Positions 7,504 to 16,745 of a stretch of 64,000 bases of DNA are shown piece after piece. The position numbers were made by a program, and so were the translations under genes. Numbering within the stretch: position 1 is the stretch's first letter; every line of letters begins with the position of its first letter. Below the pieces are notes generated by a model, which saw only the letters and a list, made by a program, of their open reading frames with translations, made no database searches and was not told the DNA's origin. Source of the DNA: SAR324 cluster bacterium (GTDB taxonomy: Bacteria > SAR324 > XYD2-FULL-50-16); assembly GCA_028282885.1 (NCBI GenBank), contig JANQGX010000095.1, positions 49,682-113,681 of the forward strand, in the 5' to 3' direction.

Positions 7504-10224
7504 CTTTCCCAACAGCTCTGCATGCGCTGCCGCCAGACGGGCAATTGGCACCCTGAAGGGTGAACAGGAAACATAATCCAACCCCAGTTCATGGCAGAGC
7601 TTGATGGTATTGGGCTCTCCGCCGTGTTCTCCGCATATCCCCAGTTCAAGAGTTCCGTTAACCGATTTTCCCTTTTCCACCGCAATTCTCATCAGCTCGC
7701 CAACACCTGCCTTATCCACCACTGCAAAGGGATCTTCAGTGAGGATGCCCTTTTCCATGTATTCAATCAGAAATCCGGCTTCCGCATCGTCCCTGGAAAT
7801 TCCGTAGGTGGTCTGGGTGAGATCATTGGTGCCAAAGGAGAAAAAGGCAGCATGCTCGGCAATCTGGTCGGCAGTCAGGGCTGCTCGCGGCACTTCGATC
7901 ATGGTGCCGAATTTATATTCCAGGTCGATGTTCTGTTCCTGCATCACTTTTTGAGCTTCCTGCTCCAGGATTTCCCGTTGCAGTTTCAGCTCGTTTACAT
8001 GTGCTGTCAGAGGTATCATGACCTCCGGTTTCACCGGCATCCCCTCTTTGGTAACCAGACAGGCGGCTTCAAAAATCGCCCTGACCTGCATGGTGATGAT
8101 TTCAGGGATGTGAATACCCAACCTGACGCCTCTCAAACCGAGCATGGGATTGGCCTCTCTCAGGTTTTCAACCCGACTGAGGATAATCTCCTTGTCCCTT
8201 ATTTTTTCCAACAGATCGTCTATTTCGCTCAGGTTTCCGGCGTGTTGCAGTCTGATTTTAAGGTCGGTCAATTCCTGCATCAGACTGGTGTGACTGGGCA
8301 TGAATTCATGAAGGGGCGGATCCAGCAAGCGGATGATAACGGGTAGCCCCTTCATCACCCTGAACAGATCTGCAAAATCTCCCCGCTGAAAAGGTAACAG
8401 CACCTCCAGTGCCTCATTTCGCTCGATAGGGAGGTCTGTCATGATCAATTTGTGGACGAAAGGCAGTCTGTCCGTTTCAAAAAACATGTGTTCCGACCGG
8501 CAGAGACCGATTCCTTCCGCTCCATACTCCAAAGCACGATTGGCATCCTCCGGGTAATCCGCATTGGTGCGAACCCGAAGCTTTCTGATATCATCGGCCC
8601 AGGAGAGCAGTTTTCTGAGATAGGGATCCTTGATATCCGGTACTTTGGTGGGAAGCTTCCCATCGAAGAGTTCGCCGGAAGAACCGTCGATGGAGATCCA
8701 GTCCCCTTCTTTTATGATGGAATCCTCCACTTTGATGATCCGCTTATTGAGATCAATATTCAGGATGCTGACTCCGACGACAGCCGGTTTGCCGAATTGA
8801 CGGGCAACCAGGGCGGCATGACTGGTTCTTCCGCCCCGGCTGGTGAGAATTCCTCGAGCTGCCAGCATCCCATGAACATCGTCCGGTTTGGTTTCGGCAC
8901 GAACCATAATGACATCCTTGCCCTCTTTGGACCAGGCTTCTGCCAGATCCGCATCCATTGCTACGATGCCATATGCCGCACCTGGAGAGGCGTTAATCCC
9001 CGAAGCCAAAAAATGCCCGGCTTCTTTGGCAATGTGCTTTGTTTCTTCGCTGAATTGCGGATGAAGAAAGAAGTCAATTTGCTCCGGTGAAACCCTCAAA
9101 ACAGCTTCCTCTTTGGAGATTTTCCCCTCTTCAACCATGTCAACGGCTATGCGAACGGCCGCCTGGGCGGTTCTCTTGCCGTTTCTGGTTTGCAACATCC
9201 AGAGCTTTCGTTTTTCTATCGTAAATTCAATATCCTGCATTTCCCGATAGTGATTCTCCAAAAGCTGGGCCAGATTCTCCAACTCACCGAATGCATCCGG
9301 CATCTCATCTTTCAATTCGGATATGTCATTGGTCAGCCTTATTCCGGCCACCACATCTTCCCCTTGTGCATTTACCAGGTAATCACCTTCCAGGTATTTT
9401 TCCCCGGTTGAACCGCTACGGGTCATGGCAACGCCAGTGGCGCTGTCATTGCCCATGTTCCCGAAAACCATGGTCATTATATTGACTGCGGTTCCCAAAT
9501 CATGTGGAATCCCTGCCGCATTTCGATAATCGATGGCCCGTTTTCCGTTCCAGCTCGAAAAAACAGCTTCAGTTGCAAGGGAGAGCTGCTCAAATGGGTC
9601 TTCCGGGAACTCGTGTCCTGCCTGTCGTTTGAATATCCACTTGAATTTCTCGGTAACCTTTTTCCAGTCTTCGGCAGTCAGATCCGCATCACTCTTGACA
9701 CCGGCGGCTTTTTTAAACTCGGTTATGACATCTTCAAACATTTCATCAGGCATCTCCATCACAACGCTGCCAAACATCTGTATCAGTCTGCGGTAAGCAT
9801 CAAACACGAAACAGGGATCGCCGGTTATCCTGACAAGAGCTTCTGCGGTCTTGTCATTCAAGCCGATATTAAGGACCGTATCCATCATTCCGGGCATGGA
9901 TATTTTAGCTCCGGACCGGCAAGACACCAGAAGGGGAGATTCATCTCCGCCGAACTGCTTACCGGTTTTGGATTCCGTCAGTTTGACGGCTTCCAGGACC
10001 TGATCCCACATGCCTGCCGGAAAGGTTTTGTCGCTCTCCATGTAGGCAATACAAGCTTCGGTCGAAATGGAAAAACCGTGGGGAACCGGAACCCCGATAC
10101 GTGTCATCTCAACCAGATTGGCCCCCTTTCCGCCCAAAAGCGTTCGGAAAGCTTCAAAATCGTCTCCAACCTGTTGCTTTATGGCTGCAATATCATCAAA
10201 GAAAAAAACCCACTGTTTGGTCAT
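7486..10224 (-). CDS. ppdK: Pyruvate, phosphate dikinase
   Basis: 912 residues, full length. N-terminal ATP-grasp domain (LLGGKGANLVEMTRIGVPVPHGFSIS), central phosphohistidine domain with GGRTSHAALVARQFGKPAVVG, and C-terminal PEP/pyruvate TIM barrel ending in the catalytic LGICGEHGGEP segment. It interconverts pyruvate, ATP and phosphate with PEP, AMP and pyrophosphate, in gluconeogenic or pyrophosphate-linked metabolism. The start is set by an AGGAG site just upstream. It stands alone on this strand. Confidence 0.97.
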   Translation of the reverse strand: MTKQWVFFFDDIAAIKQQVGDDFEAFRTLLGGKGANLVEMTRIGVPVPHGFSISTEACIAYMESDKTFPAGMWDQVLEAVKLTESKTGKQFGGDESPLLVSCRSGAKISMPGMMDTVLNIGLNDKTAEALVRITGDPCFVFDAYRRLIQMFGSVVMEMPDEMFEDVITEFKKAAGVKSDADLTAEDWKKVTEKFKWIFKRQAGHEFPEDPFEQLSLATEAVFSSWNGKRAIDYRNAAGIPHDLGTAVNIMTMVFGNMGNDSATGVAMTRSGSTGEKYLEGDYLVNAQGEDVVAGIRLTNDISELKDEMPDAFGELENLAQLLENHYREMQDIEFTIEKRKLWMLQTRNGKRTAQAAVRIAVDMVEEGKISKEEAVLRVSPEQIDFFLHPQFSEETKHIAKEAGHFLASGINASPGAAYGIVAMDADLAEAWSKEGKDVIMVRAETKPDDVHGMLAARGILTSRGGRTSHAALVARQFGKPAVVGVSILNIDLNKRIIKVEDSIIKEGDWISIDGSSGELFDGKLPTKVPDIKDPYLRKLLSWADDIRKLRVRTNADYPEDANRALEYGAEGIGLCRSEHMFFETDRLPFVHKLIMTDLPIERNEALEVLLPFQRGDFADLFRVMKGLPVIIRLLDPPLHEFMPSHTSLMQELTDLKIRLQHAGNLSEIDDLLEKIRDKEIILSRVENLREANPMLGLRGVRLGIHIPEIITMQVRAIFEAACLVTKEGMPVKPEVMIPLTAHVNELKLQREILEQEAQKVMQEQNIDLEYKFGTMIEVPRAALTADQIAEHAAFFSFGTNDLTQTTYGISRDDAEAGFLIEYMEKGILTEDPFAVVDKAGVGELMRIAVEKGKSVNGTLELGICGEHGGEPNTIKLCHELGLDYVSCSPFRVPIARLAAAHAELLGKSKQSD

Positions 10225-10697
10225 CTTTTCTCCTGTGAAGTTGATGGAATTTCCGGGTATACGGAAAACGAATTACCCGATGTGTGTATATCCAGTTTCT
10301 ACCAGTGCCTAACAGCCTCTTTTCACTAAGCTTACTTTAATTTTAAAAGGTTACCATTGGATGTCAAGAAATGATTCCATCTAAAACGTCAGCGGATTGA
10401 ATGGGTTTGTGGAAGAGGGAATGAATCCTGAATCAGGTGTTGATTCAAAACAGCGCGGATCGACCTGCGACAGGAATTTTTTGTGATATCAATTTAAAAT
10501 AAGAAACCAAAACTTTTTTGAATGGATGGGGAGAATAAGTATCTCGACAGGAAAGTGAGTTTGGTAATCACCCTCGGTTGTGAGGACCGAGCCTCACAGC
10601 TTCGATCTTGAATGCTTGCCGTGATGAGTTGCCCAACAGACCGATCATGGCTGCATATGGAAATTGGAAGATGTCCGTTTCACAAGGAAGATAAGTA
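10225..10697 (+). other. Intergenic region, no supported gene
   Basis: About 470 bases between the divergent ppdK and radical SAM genes, so it must hold both promoters. I see no convincing reading frame, strong repeat or recognised RNA element. AAGGA at about 10685 is the ribosome-binding site for the radical SAM gene. Confidence 0.4.
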
Positions 10698-11597
10698 ATG
10701 AACTATGTTGTCGGTAATTTGACGGAACCGGTTTTCCGGCCTCCGTCCGAATGGGATGCGCTATTGCTTCCAGTCACAAACGGTTGTACCCATCGCTGTA
10801 CCTTTTGCTCCATGTACAGAACCAAGAAATTTCATATTCGCAAGGATATCGACGAGATCAAACGGGAAATCGAGCAGGCCCGTGCCATGTATGGGAATCG
10901 AATACGTAAGATATTTTTTGAAGATGGGAACGCCTTTACGGTGAAACCGGAATTGCTTTGCGAAATCACCGCTTATGCCCACCAGGTGCACCCTAACCTG
11001 AAGAAAGTCAGTGCCTATGCCCATGCCAGGGATATTGTCAAAAAATCCGATGAGGATCTGGCCGATCTGGCCGCTGCAGGTTTTACCATGGTCTATGTGG
11101 GAATTGAAAGCGGGGATGATGATGTCCTCAAATCCTGTCGCAAGGGAACAAACCAGGATGAGTTTGAACTGGCTGCGCAGAAATGTCACCGGGCCGGAAT
11201 TGACTGGTCCGGAATATTTCTTCTGGGATTGGCCGGTGATGATCCGCAGAAAAGCAGGAAACATGCGATTGAATCGGCCAAGCTGATCAACCGGATGGCA
11301 CCCCCTTCACCTATCACCTGGTACATTTCACCCCTTACCCTGGAGCTTGCCCCGGGATCGGACTTATGGGAACAACAGAAGACAGGCGAATTTCGGACCG
11401 GTTCGTTCATACAGATTCTGGAAGAACTCCATACCATGATTGAGTATACGGATGACAATCTGCAGAAATGTGTCTTTAACACCAACCATGCATCGAACTA
11501 CCTGAGTCTCAAAGGGGAGCTTGGCAGGGACAAAGCATCCTTCCTCAACTCCATTGAAAAAGCCATTAAACTGGCCAGATCGCGAGGGTATACCTGA
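10698..11597 (+). CDS. Radical SAM protein
   Basis: 299 residues. The CxxxCxxC cluster of radical SAM enzymes is at Cys30, Cys34 and Cys37 (CTHRCTFC). It is followed by an Elp3/MiaB/NifB-type barrel with FEDGNAF, YVGIESGDDDVLKSCRKG and FLLGLAGDDP. It resembles the B12-independent radical SAM proteins annotated only by domain, and the substrate is unknown. The ATG has AAGGA upstream. The stop codon is TGA at 11595-11597, and the same frame stays open for 70 further codons with coding-like composition. The product may therefore once have been, or may still be, longer. Confidence 0.88.
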   Translation: MNYVVGNLTEPVFRPPSEWDALLLPVTNGCTHRCTFCSMYRTKKFHIRKDIDEIKREIEQARAMYGNRIRKIFFEDGNAFTVKPELLCEITAYAHQVHPNLKKVSAYAHARDIVKKSDEDLADLAAAGFTMVYVGIESGDDDVLKSCRKGTNQDEFELAAQKCHRAGIDWSGIFLLGLAGDDPQKSRKHAIESAKLINRMAPPSPITWYISPLTLELAPGSDLWEQQKTGEFRTGSFIQILEELHTMIEYTDDNLQKCVFNTNHASNYLSLKGELGRDKASFLNSIEKAIKLARSRGYT

Positions 11598-11810
11598 TGG
11601 GAGAGTGGAATCCCGCTTTCCGATGACGAAAACCGGAAATTAGATGAAAAGTCGGAAACTCCCGGCAAATCATCATACCCCGTCATCCAGGCCAGTATCG
11701 TTGCTCCCGTCTGGCTTTCCCCGGTGGCCGTGCTGACTTCCGGAATCATCGATCACATCGAAATACTTGCCAACTATATCAAAAGGCCCGGGAAGCGACG
11801 AACTTTCTAA
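11598..11810 (+). other. In-frame open extension downstream of the radical SAM TGA
   Basis: Reading on in the radical SAM frame past the TGA gives 70 sense codons ending in TAA at 11808-11810. It includes a protein-like stretch (VIQASIVAPVWLSPVAVL, then SGIIDHIEILANYIK) with many C-ending codons, like the neighbouring genes. No ribosome-binding site or ATG explains it as a separate gene. It may be the tail of the radical SAM protein after a nonsense mutation, a read-through or selenocysteine product, or chance. I see no clear SECIS hairpin. Confidence 0.35.
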
Positions 11811-11940
11811 CCAGCCATTTTAATTTGTATCTGCCGAGCCTATAAGATATAATCATGAAAAAAGGCAGATGATCTCCAAACGCTCCCCTGGAGATTGCTT
11901 TTCCGAGTTTGTACAGCGTACACAACTGGAAAGATAAAAA

Positions 11941-13581
11941 ATGGCAGCTTCTTCCAAAGTCCGGCTCGAAATCCCCTTTACTGCGAAGAAGATCTCTCCC
12001 CTCTTGTTTGGCAGTTTTATCGAAAACATTGCCGAATGCATTCACAATGGAATCTGGTCCTATCATGAAAGCAGAATTCCTTTTATTGATCATCCCAGGT
12101 TAGACAGGATTCGCAGGGATCTATTTCAGGCGTTGGTCAATCTGAAACCGAGTTTGATTCGCTGGCCAGGCGGCTGTTTTGCGGATGTGTATAATTGGAA
12201 GGATGGAATAGGTCCGAGGGAAGAGAGGAAGATCGTTCATGATGGTTACTGGAAAAATTGGAGTCACCGACTTTTAAAAGAGCTGAAAAAGCTTCCTCGT
12301 CACAGATTTCACTTTGCGGGCGCAAGCGATTTTGCTCAAAAGATGTCCAATCCGGATTATAATCAGTTCGGTACCATGGAGTTTCTTTCTCTTTGCGAGG
12401 AGATCCGCGCATTGCCGTATATTACCGTTAATTATGGCTCCGGAAGCCCGGAAGAAGCGGCTGACTGGGTTGAATACTGTAATGGAAATCCGGACACCAA
12501 ATACGGGAGACTCAGATCCCAACACGGCAGGAAATCTCCTTTCTACGTTCCGATTTGGGGGATTGGTAACGAGATTTACCTGGAGAATGAAGAGGGTTTT
12601 GAGAAACATCCATCGGATTATGGAAAACGGTATATGGAATTTGCCAGAATGATGAAGGAGAGGGACCCGGGAATCAAACTGGTGGGGTGCGGCTGGAATC
12701 GGGAGAACTGGAACCAGGGATTTTTGGAAGAGGTGGAGCAGGGCTATATTGACTATTTGAGCATCCATCAGTACCTGCCCTATCCGACAAACCTGGTTCG
12801 TCTGTTGGAAGAATACCATCCTGAATCGGAGTCAGCCTATTATGCCATGATGGCTGCCCCTTTCGAGATGAAAAAGCAGATTCTGAAAGCCTGGAACAGC
12901 CTGGTCAAACGTTTCGGAGACCCTCCGGGAGTCAAAGTGGCATTCGATGAATGGGGAATTTGGTACACCCTTCAAGACCTTATCAAAGCGAACTATAATC
13001 TGCAGGATGGCCTTTTTGCAGCATTGGTGTTGATGATGTTTCAAAACCTGTCGGATTTCTGCTCCATCGGTTTATGGTCCATGCTGGTGAACAGCTTCGG
13101 AATGATTCGTACTGATGACGAGGGATTGATCCTGACCCCGGTTTACCTGGTTTTTTGGCTCTTTAAAGAGCACACCTACCCTAATAAAATCGAAGATATT
13201 AGCGTGGAAACCGGGCATTTTGATGCCGAAGAATTTGGTCAAATCGGTAAAGTAACCGGATGCCCCCTGGTTGAATGCTCTGCGACCTGCAGCGATGACG
13301 GTAGCAGGATATCTGTTATGCTGATTAACAAGCATTTTTCCGATAGAATTAAAGTCAGTTTAAGTATCAAAGGATCTGTTCTGATCAGGGAAGGCTTTCT
13401 TGTGGAGTTAACCAGCACCTCACCTTTTGATTGCAATGATCTGGAAGAGAGAGCACGGGTTCATATCCGGGAGCAACATCTGCGGAATGCAGGTGCCGAT
13501 ATGACACTCGATCTGAGTCCTCATTCCATCACTATCCTCAAGTTCACAAACCTCAACCCCGACTTTCCCGGATACCACTAA
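11941..13581 (+). CDS. Alpha-L-arabinofuranosidase, glycoside hydrolase family 51
   Basis: 546 residues. Family 51 features are FGSFIENIAECIHNGIW, RWPGGCFADVYNWKDGIGP, the acid/base motif WGIGNE (Glu211) and the nucleophile motif AFDEWGIWY (Glu337), with a C-terminal beta-sandwich domain. It hydrolyses terminal arabinofuranosyl residues from plant-type or similar polysaccharide side chains. There is no signal peptide, so it acts on imported oligosaccharides in the cytosol. The upstream ribosome-binding site is weak (GGAAAG). It is not in an operon with the sugar importers further right, though they may supply substrate. Confidence 0.92.
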   Translation: MAASSKVRLEIPFTAKKISPLLFGSFIENIAECIHNGIWSYHESRIPFIDHPRLDRIRRDLFQALVNLKPSLIRWPGGCFADVYNWKDGIGPREERKIVHDGYWKNWSHRLLKELKKLPRHRFHFAGASDFAQKMSNPDYNQFGTMEFLSLCEEIRALPYITVNYGSGSPEEAADWVEYCNGNPDTKYGRLRSQHGRKSPFYVPIWGIGNEIYLENEEGFEKHPSDYGKRYMEFARMMKERDPGIKLVGCGWNRENWNQGFLEEVEQGYIDYLSIHQYLPYPTNLVRLLEEYHPESESAYYAMMAAPFEMKKQILKAWNSLVKRFGDPPGVKVAFDEWGIWYTLQDLIKANYNLQDGLFAALVLMMFQNLSDFCSIGLWSMLVNSFGMIRTDDEGLILTPVYLVFWLFKEHTYPNKIEDISVETGHFDAEEFGQIGKVTGCPLVECSATCSDDGSRISVMLINKHFSDRIKVSLSIKGSVLIREGFLVELTSTSPFDCNDLEERARVHIREQHLRNAGADMTLDLSPHSITILKFTNLNPDFPGYH

Positions 13582-13741
13582 TTACTTCTCAGCCCGGTTT
13601 CAAAGTCGGTAACCAATCCACGGGCCCCGGGGTTGAATCCAAGTTGCATCTCCCTGCCGATCGTAAAAGATATTGCCCTTCTCTGATGTACTGGAATAGC
13701 ACTCACTCAAAGTCCGGGCTCAAGCAGCCCTGCTTTTTCAG

Positions 13742-14073
13742 ATGAATGAAGAAAAACAACGTCTGTTCAATGAATTCCTTTATGCTGCCGGAACCTGGAA
13801 GCGAAGAAGACGCATCCTTGTCAAAGCGGAAGTCAATCCTTTGGGGTCCAACACCCGAGAAGTGGTGGGTGGCAACAGTTTTCCTGTTTCCGCAGGCGAT
13901 ATCTGCACTGCCTTAAAACGCAGCATTTCAATCAACCGGGTATCCGTTTATCGTATCTTAGATTTACTAGTGGATCACGGTTTGGTCGAGCGCATAAGTA
14001 CAGGGGGCAGATCGACAAAATCGTGGTTGGCATTGATGGAATTTGTAAAAACTGTCTGACAAGACAAGTATAG
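13742..14073 (+). pseudogene. Fur-family DNA-binding domain fragment, metal-binding domain lost (probable pseudogene)
   Basis: The 105-codon frame 13742-14059 contains a Fur-type winged helix (VSAGDICTALKRSISINRVSVYRILDLLVDHGLVERIS) but then stops without the metal-binding domain. In another frame the bases to 14073 read GIDGICKNCLTRQ, resembling the final CxxC strand of Fur proteins. This suggests an internal deletion plus frameshift in a former full-length regulator. An intact Fur-family gene faces it 160 bases away. A working HTH-only protein cannot be excluded. Confidence 0.55.
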
Positions 14074-14231
14074 TTAATCCCTTCTAGGACTGAATCGATC
14101 TTAAAAATCGTTCTAAATCTCAGTCTTCTTTAACCGATTCTTTAATACGTTTAAATGCATTTCTATTAAAATTCGAGATGCTCGTATCTTGTTTTCTGTT
14201 GTGTGACTGATGAAATGTCTCAACGAAACGG

Positions 14232-14633
14232 TTACTTGCCGGCCTCGACACAAGACGGGCAGAGACCGAATAAAAAAATTTCGTGGTCTTCCACAACAAA
14301 CCCATCGGGAGCTACGCCTTCTTCTTTCAGTGCACAGCCTGGTAGTTCAAAGGCACGATCGCACACACGGCAATGAAAATGGTGGTGATGCCCTCTACCG
14401 GCTCGTTCATACAAAGTCCCGAGAGATGGATGGGAGATCCGTTTCAACCAACCGTCATCGATCAGAAGCTTAAGATTCCGGTAGACCGTTGCCTGGTTGA
14501 GTGACTCTACCAACTTGCGACCGTACTTCATAACTTCATCCACACTCAATGGCCTTTTATGCTCCCTGAAGACCTGTTCTATAGCCTTTCTTTGTGTGGT
14601 GTTGCGTCTCGAAGTTTGATTCTCCATATTCAA
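14232..14633 (-). CDS. zur: Fur-family metalloregulator, probably Zur
   Basis: 133 residues. The N-terminal winged helix contains LNQATVYRNLKLLIDDGWLKRI. A dimerisation/metal domain follows with a His cluster (GHHHHFHC, residues 81-88) and two structural-zinc CxxC pairs (Cys88/Cys91 and Cys125/Cys128). Fur, Zur and PerR are hard to tell apart by motif. I favour Zur because it is divergent from a ZnuACB-like importer, a CobW/ZNG1-type GTPase and a cysteine-free L33, all classic Zur targets. The shared intergenic region contains two near-identical palindromic boxes. Confidence 0.85.
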   Translation of the reverse strand: MNMENQTSRRNTTQRKAIEQVFREHKRPLSVDEVMKYGRKLVESLNQATVYRNLKLLIDDGWLKRISHPSLGTLYERAGRGHHHHFHCRVCDRAFELPGCALKEEGVAPDGFVVEDHEIFLFGLCPSCVEAGK

Positions 14634-14656
14634 AATAATAGCTTTTGTCTTTTTTT

Positions 14657-14676
14657 ATTGCAAGTGCTTTCGCAAT
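14657..14676. promoter_or_regulatory. Putative Zur operator 1
   Basis: ATTGCAAGTGCTTTCGCAAT, an imperfect palindrome with ATTGC/GCAAT arms, 24 bases upstream of the regulator start. It matches the second box at 16 of 19 aligned positions. Placement suggests autoregulation. The assignment to this regulator is inference. Confidence 0.55.
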
Positions 14677-14724
14677 AAGCTTGACGAGTGATAGACTTGG
14701 CAGATAAAATTTAAAAATACATTG

Positions 14725-14743
14725 TTGCAAATGCATTCGCATT
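14725..14743. promoter_or_regulatory. Putative Zur operator 2
   Basis: TTGCAAATGCATTCGCATT contains the perfect core AATGCATT and matches the box at 14658-14676 except at three positions. It lies between the two divergent genes, 175 bases before znuA, so it could control that promoter. No third copy was noticed further down the locus, which fits one long operon or weaker sites I could not see. Confidence 0.55.
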
Positions 14744-14918
14744 AGCGTATCTATAGGTGGCGAATTACCAAGGTTGACTCAATAAACGTTGACCCAGCCT
14801 TAAAAGCTCTCTATTTGAGGGCTTCACGGATGGGAAGCGATTCTCAAGGAAGCTTTGACAATCGCTACCTTTCACCATCACCTTAACAGAATTTATTCAA
14901 AAATATGGAGGAGCAGTC

Positions 14919-16745
14919 ATGTTAAGAAAAATCACAGTGACCTTTGGATTGTTTTGTCTTTGTATCACCTTGGCTATGATTCAAAATACTTATGCCCAAC
15001 TCAAAGTGGTGACTACATTATTTCCAACCTATGATTTTGCCAAACAGATAGGAAAAGACAAAGTTGACGTTAGACTCTTATTGCCTCCCGGAGTTGAGTC
15101 ACATGGCTTTGAGCCAAGACCCAAAGATGTTGTTACCATCAATAAAGCGGACGTCTTTGTTTATACCGGAGAGTTTATGGAACCATGGGCAGAAGACATT
15201 CTCGATGGTGTCACCAACAAGAAACTCGTGGTTGTTGATTCAAGCAAGGGAATTGAGTTGATGGATGAAGAAGATCATCATGATCATCATGGGCATGGTG
15301 GTGAACACGCCTTTGAGTGGGCCGGTGCGTTTCATCTTCCTGTTGGAAAATACACATGGACCTTTGCCAAGGTTGATGGTGCATACGCAGATCCAGCCAT
15401 GAAGATGGTTTTTGTTTCAAGCAAGGAAAAGGGCATTGAAGCAATCGAGTCCCAGGAAGAGGCGGCAGAAAATATGTTGGAAATGGAGGATACGACGCCA
15501 CGCGGCCATGGCCAAATGCTGTCACCAAATGGTCAGAAAGCGTATAAATTAACCTTTGATCAAAATCGAGACGTCACTGAATTTACCATTGTCATTAAAA
15601 AAGAAGGGTCCTATGCATTTTTTACTGAGCATATGCCTTTTGAGTTTGAAGCAGATGAGCATTTCCTCAAAGATAGCAAAAGGAAAGATGTTGAGCCCTT
15701 CGCTCAAGAACCTGACGCCGGCCATGAGCATCACCATGGTGGTGAACATGGATTCGAGTGGGCCGGTGCATTTGACCTTCCCGCAGGGAAATACGTATGG
15801 ACCTTTGCCAAGGTTGATGGCGACTATGCAGATCCAGCCATGAAGATGGTTTTTATCTCCAGTACGGAGAAAGGCATTGAGGCGATCGAGTCCCAGGAAG
15901 AAATGGCAGAGAAAATGCTGGAAATGGAGGATGCGACGCCACGCGGCCATGGCCAAATGCTGTCACCAAATGGTCAGAAAGCGTACAAATTGACCTTTGA
16001 TCAAAATCGAGAAGTAACTGAGTTTCCCATTGTTATTAAGAAAGGTGGGGTCTATGCATTTTTTACCGAGCATATGCCTTTTGAGTTTGAAGCAGATGAG
16101 CATTTCCTCAAAGATAGCAAAAGGCAAGATGTTGAGCCCATCGCCCAAGAACCTGACGCCGGCCATGACCATGGCCATGGGCACGGTCACGGGCATGGCC
16201 ATCACCATGGTGGAAAAGACCCTCATATCTGGGTGGATCTAGCCCATGCACAACAGATGGTGGATACAATCGCCCAGTCTCTGGCTCAGAAAGATCCTAA
16301 GAATAAGAATTTTTATCTTAAAAATGCAGCAGCGTATAATGCGAAACTTGCTGCCTTGGATACACGTTTTCATAAAACGCTTTCGACCTGCAAACATAAA
16401 ACAATACTATACGGTGGACATTTCGCGTTTGGCTATTTTGCAAAGCGTTACGGTTTAAGTCATGAATCACCTTATGAAGGCTTTGCACCGAACGCCGAAC
16501 CAAGCCCAAAAGCAATCGCGGAGTTAATTGAAAAGGTGAAAGATACAGGAATGAAGTATATTTATCACGAGGAATTGCTTGATCCTAAGGTAGCCAGAAC
16601 AGTAGCGCAGGAAACAGGTGTGAAGCTTGAACTCTTGCATGGCGCGCATAATGTCAGCAAACGTGAGCTTAAATCAGGCTTGACTTACTTGGATATTATG
16701 GAAGCTAATTACGATAAGTTAAAAGTAGGACTATCGTGTCAGTAA
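14919..16745 (+). CDS. znuA: ZnuA-like metal ABC transporter substrate-binding protein with two extra internal domains
   Basis: 608 residues, about twice the usual ZnuA length. It has a signal peptide (residues 1-26), then the family N-terminal lobe with SHGFEPRPKD (His62). The lobe is interrupted at about residue 115 and resumes at about 434 with KDPHIWVDLAHA (His436), GGHFAFGYFA (His501) and HEELLDPKVA. The roughly 315-residue insert has two copies of a domain beginning FEWAG (residues 132-136 and 279-283), bounded by His-rich linkers (HHDHHGHGGEH, HEHHHGGEH, then a long His/Gly/Asp run at 416-432). The linkers occupy the place of the usual ZnuA His loop. A periplasmic metal-capture role is well supported. 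Zinc is inferred from context, and manganese is possible. It overlaps znuC by 10 bases. Confidence 0.9.
   Translation: MLRKITVTFGLFCLCITLAMIQNTYAQLKVVTTLFPTYDFAKQIGKDKVDVRLLLPPGVESHGFEPRPKDVVTINKADVFVYTGEFMEPWAEDILDGVTNKKLVVVDSSKGIELMDEEDHHDHHGHGGEHAFEWAGAFHLPVGKYTWTFAKVDGAYADPAMKMVFVSSKEKGIEAIESQEEAAENMLEMEDTTPRGHGQMLSPNGQKAYKLTFDQNRDVTEFTIVIKKEGSYAFFTEHMPFEFEADEHFLKDSKRKDVEPFAQEPDAGHEHHHGGEHGFEWAGAFDLPAGKYVWTFAKVDGDYADPAMKMVFISSTEKGIEAIESQEEMAEKMLEMEDATPRGHGQMLSPNGQKAYKLTFDQNREVTEFPIVIKKGGVYAFFTEHMPFEFEADEHFLKDSKRQDVEPIAQEPDAGHDHGHGHGHGHGHHHGGKDPHIWVDLAHAQQMVDTIAQSLAQKDPKNKNFYLKNAAAYNAKLAALDTRFHKTLSTCKHKTILYGGHFAFGYFAKRYGLSHESPYEGFAPNAEPSPKAIAELIEKVKDTGMKYIYHEELLDPKVARTVAQETGVKLELLHGAHNVSKRELKSGLTYLDIMEANYDKLKVGLSCQ
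15303..16166 (+). repeat. Tandem in-frame duplication inside znuA (period 441 bases)
   Basis: Two copies of the inserted domain (about residues 129-275 and 276-416) are offset by exactly 147 codons. Long stretches are nearly identical even at synonymous positions, for example around 15490-15560 and 15930-16000. This implies a recent duplication or ongoing gene conversion. Confidence 0.9.

Noticed and set aside
8452..9090. 212-codon plus-strand frame opposite ppdK
   Set aside because: It is antisense to a fully conserved essential-type enzyme gene and shows no domain; a shadow of ppdK codon structure.
14232..14633. Calling the regulator Fur (iron) or PerR
   Set aside because: Motifs do not separate them, but the ZnuABC/G3E/zinc-free L33 context favours Zur.
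14820..14860. Intrinsic terminator before znuA
   Set aside because: Partial complementarity only and no T-run; the position would block the zur-znuA promoter region.
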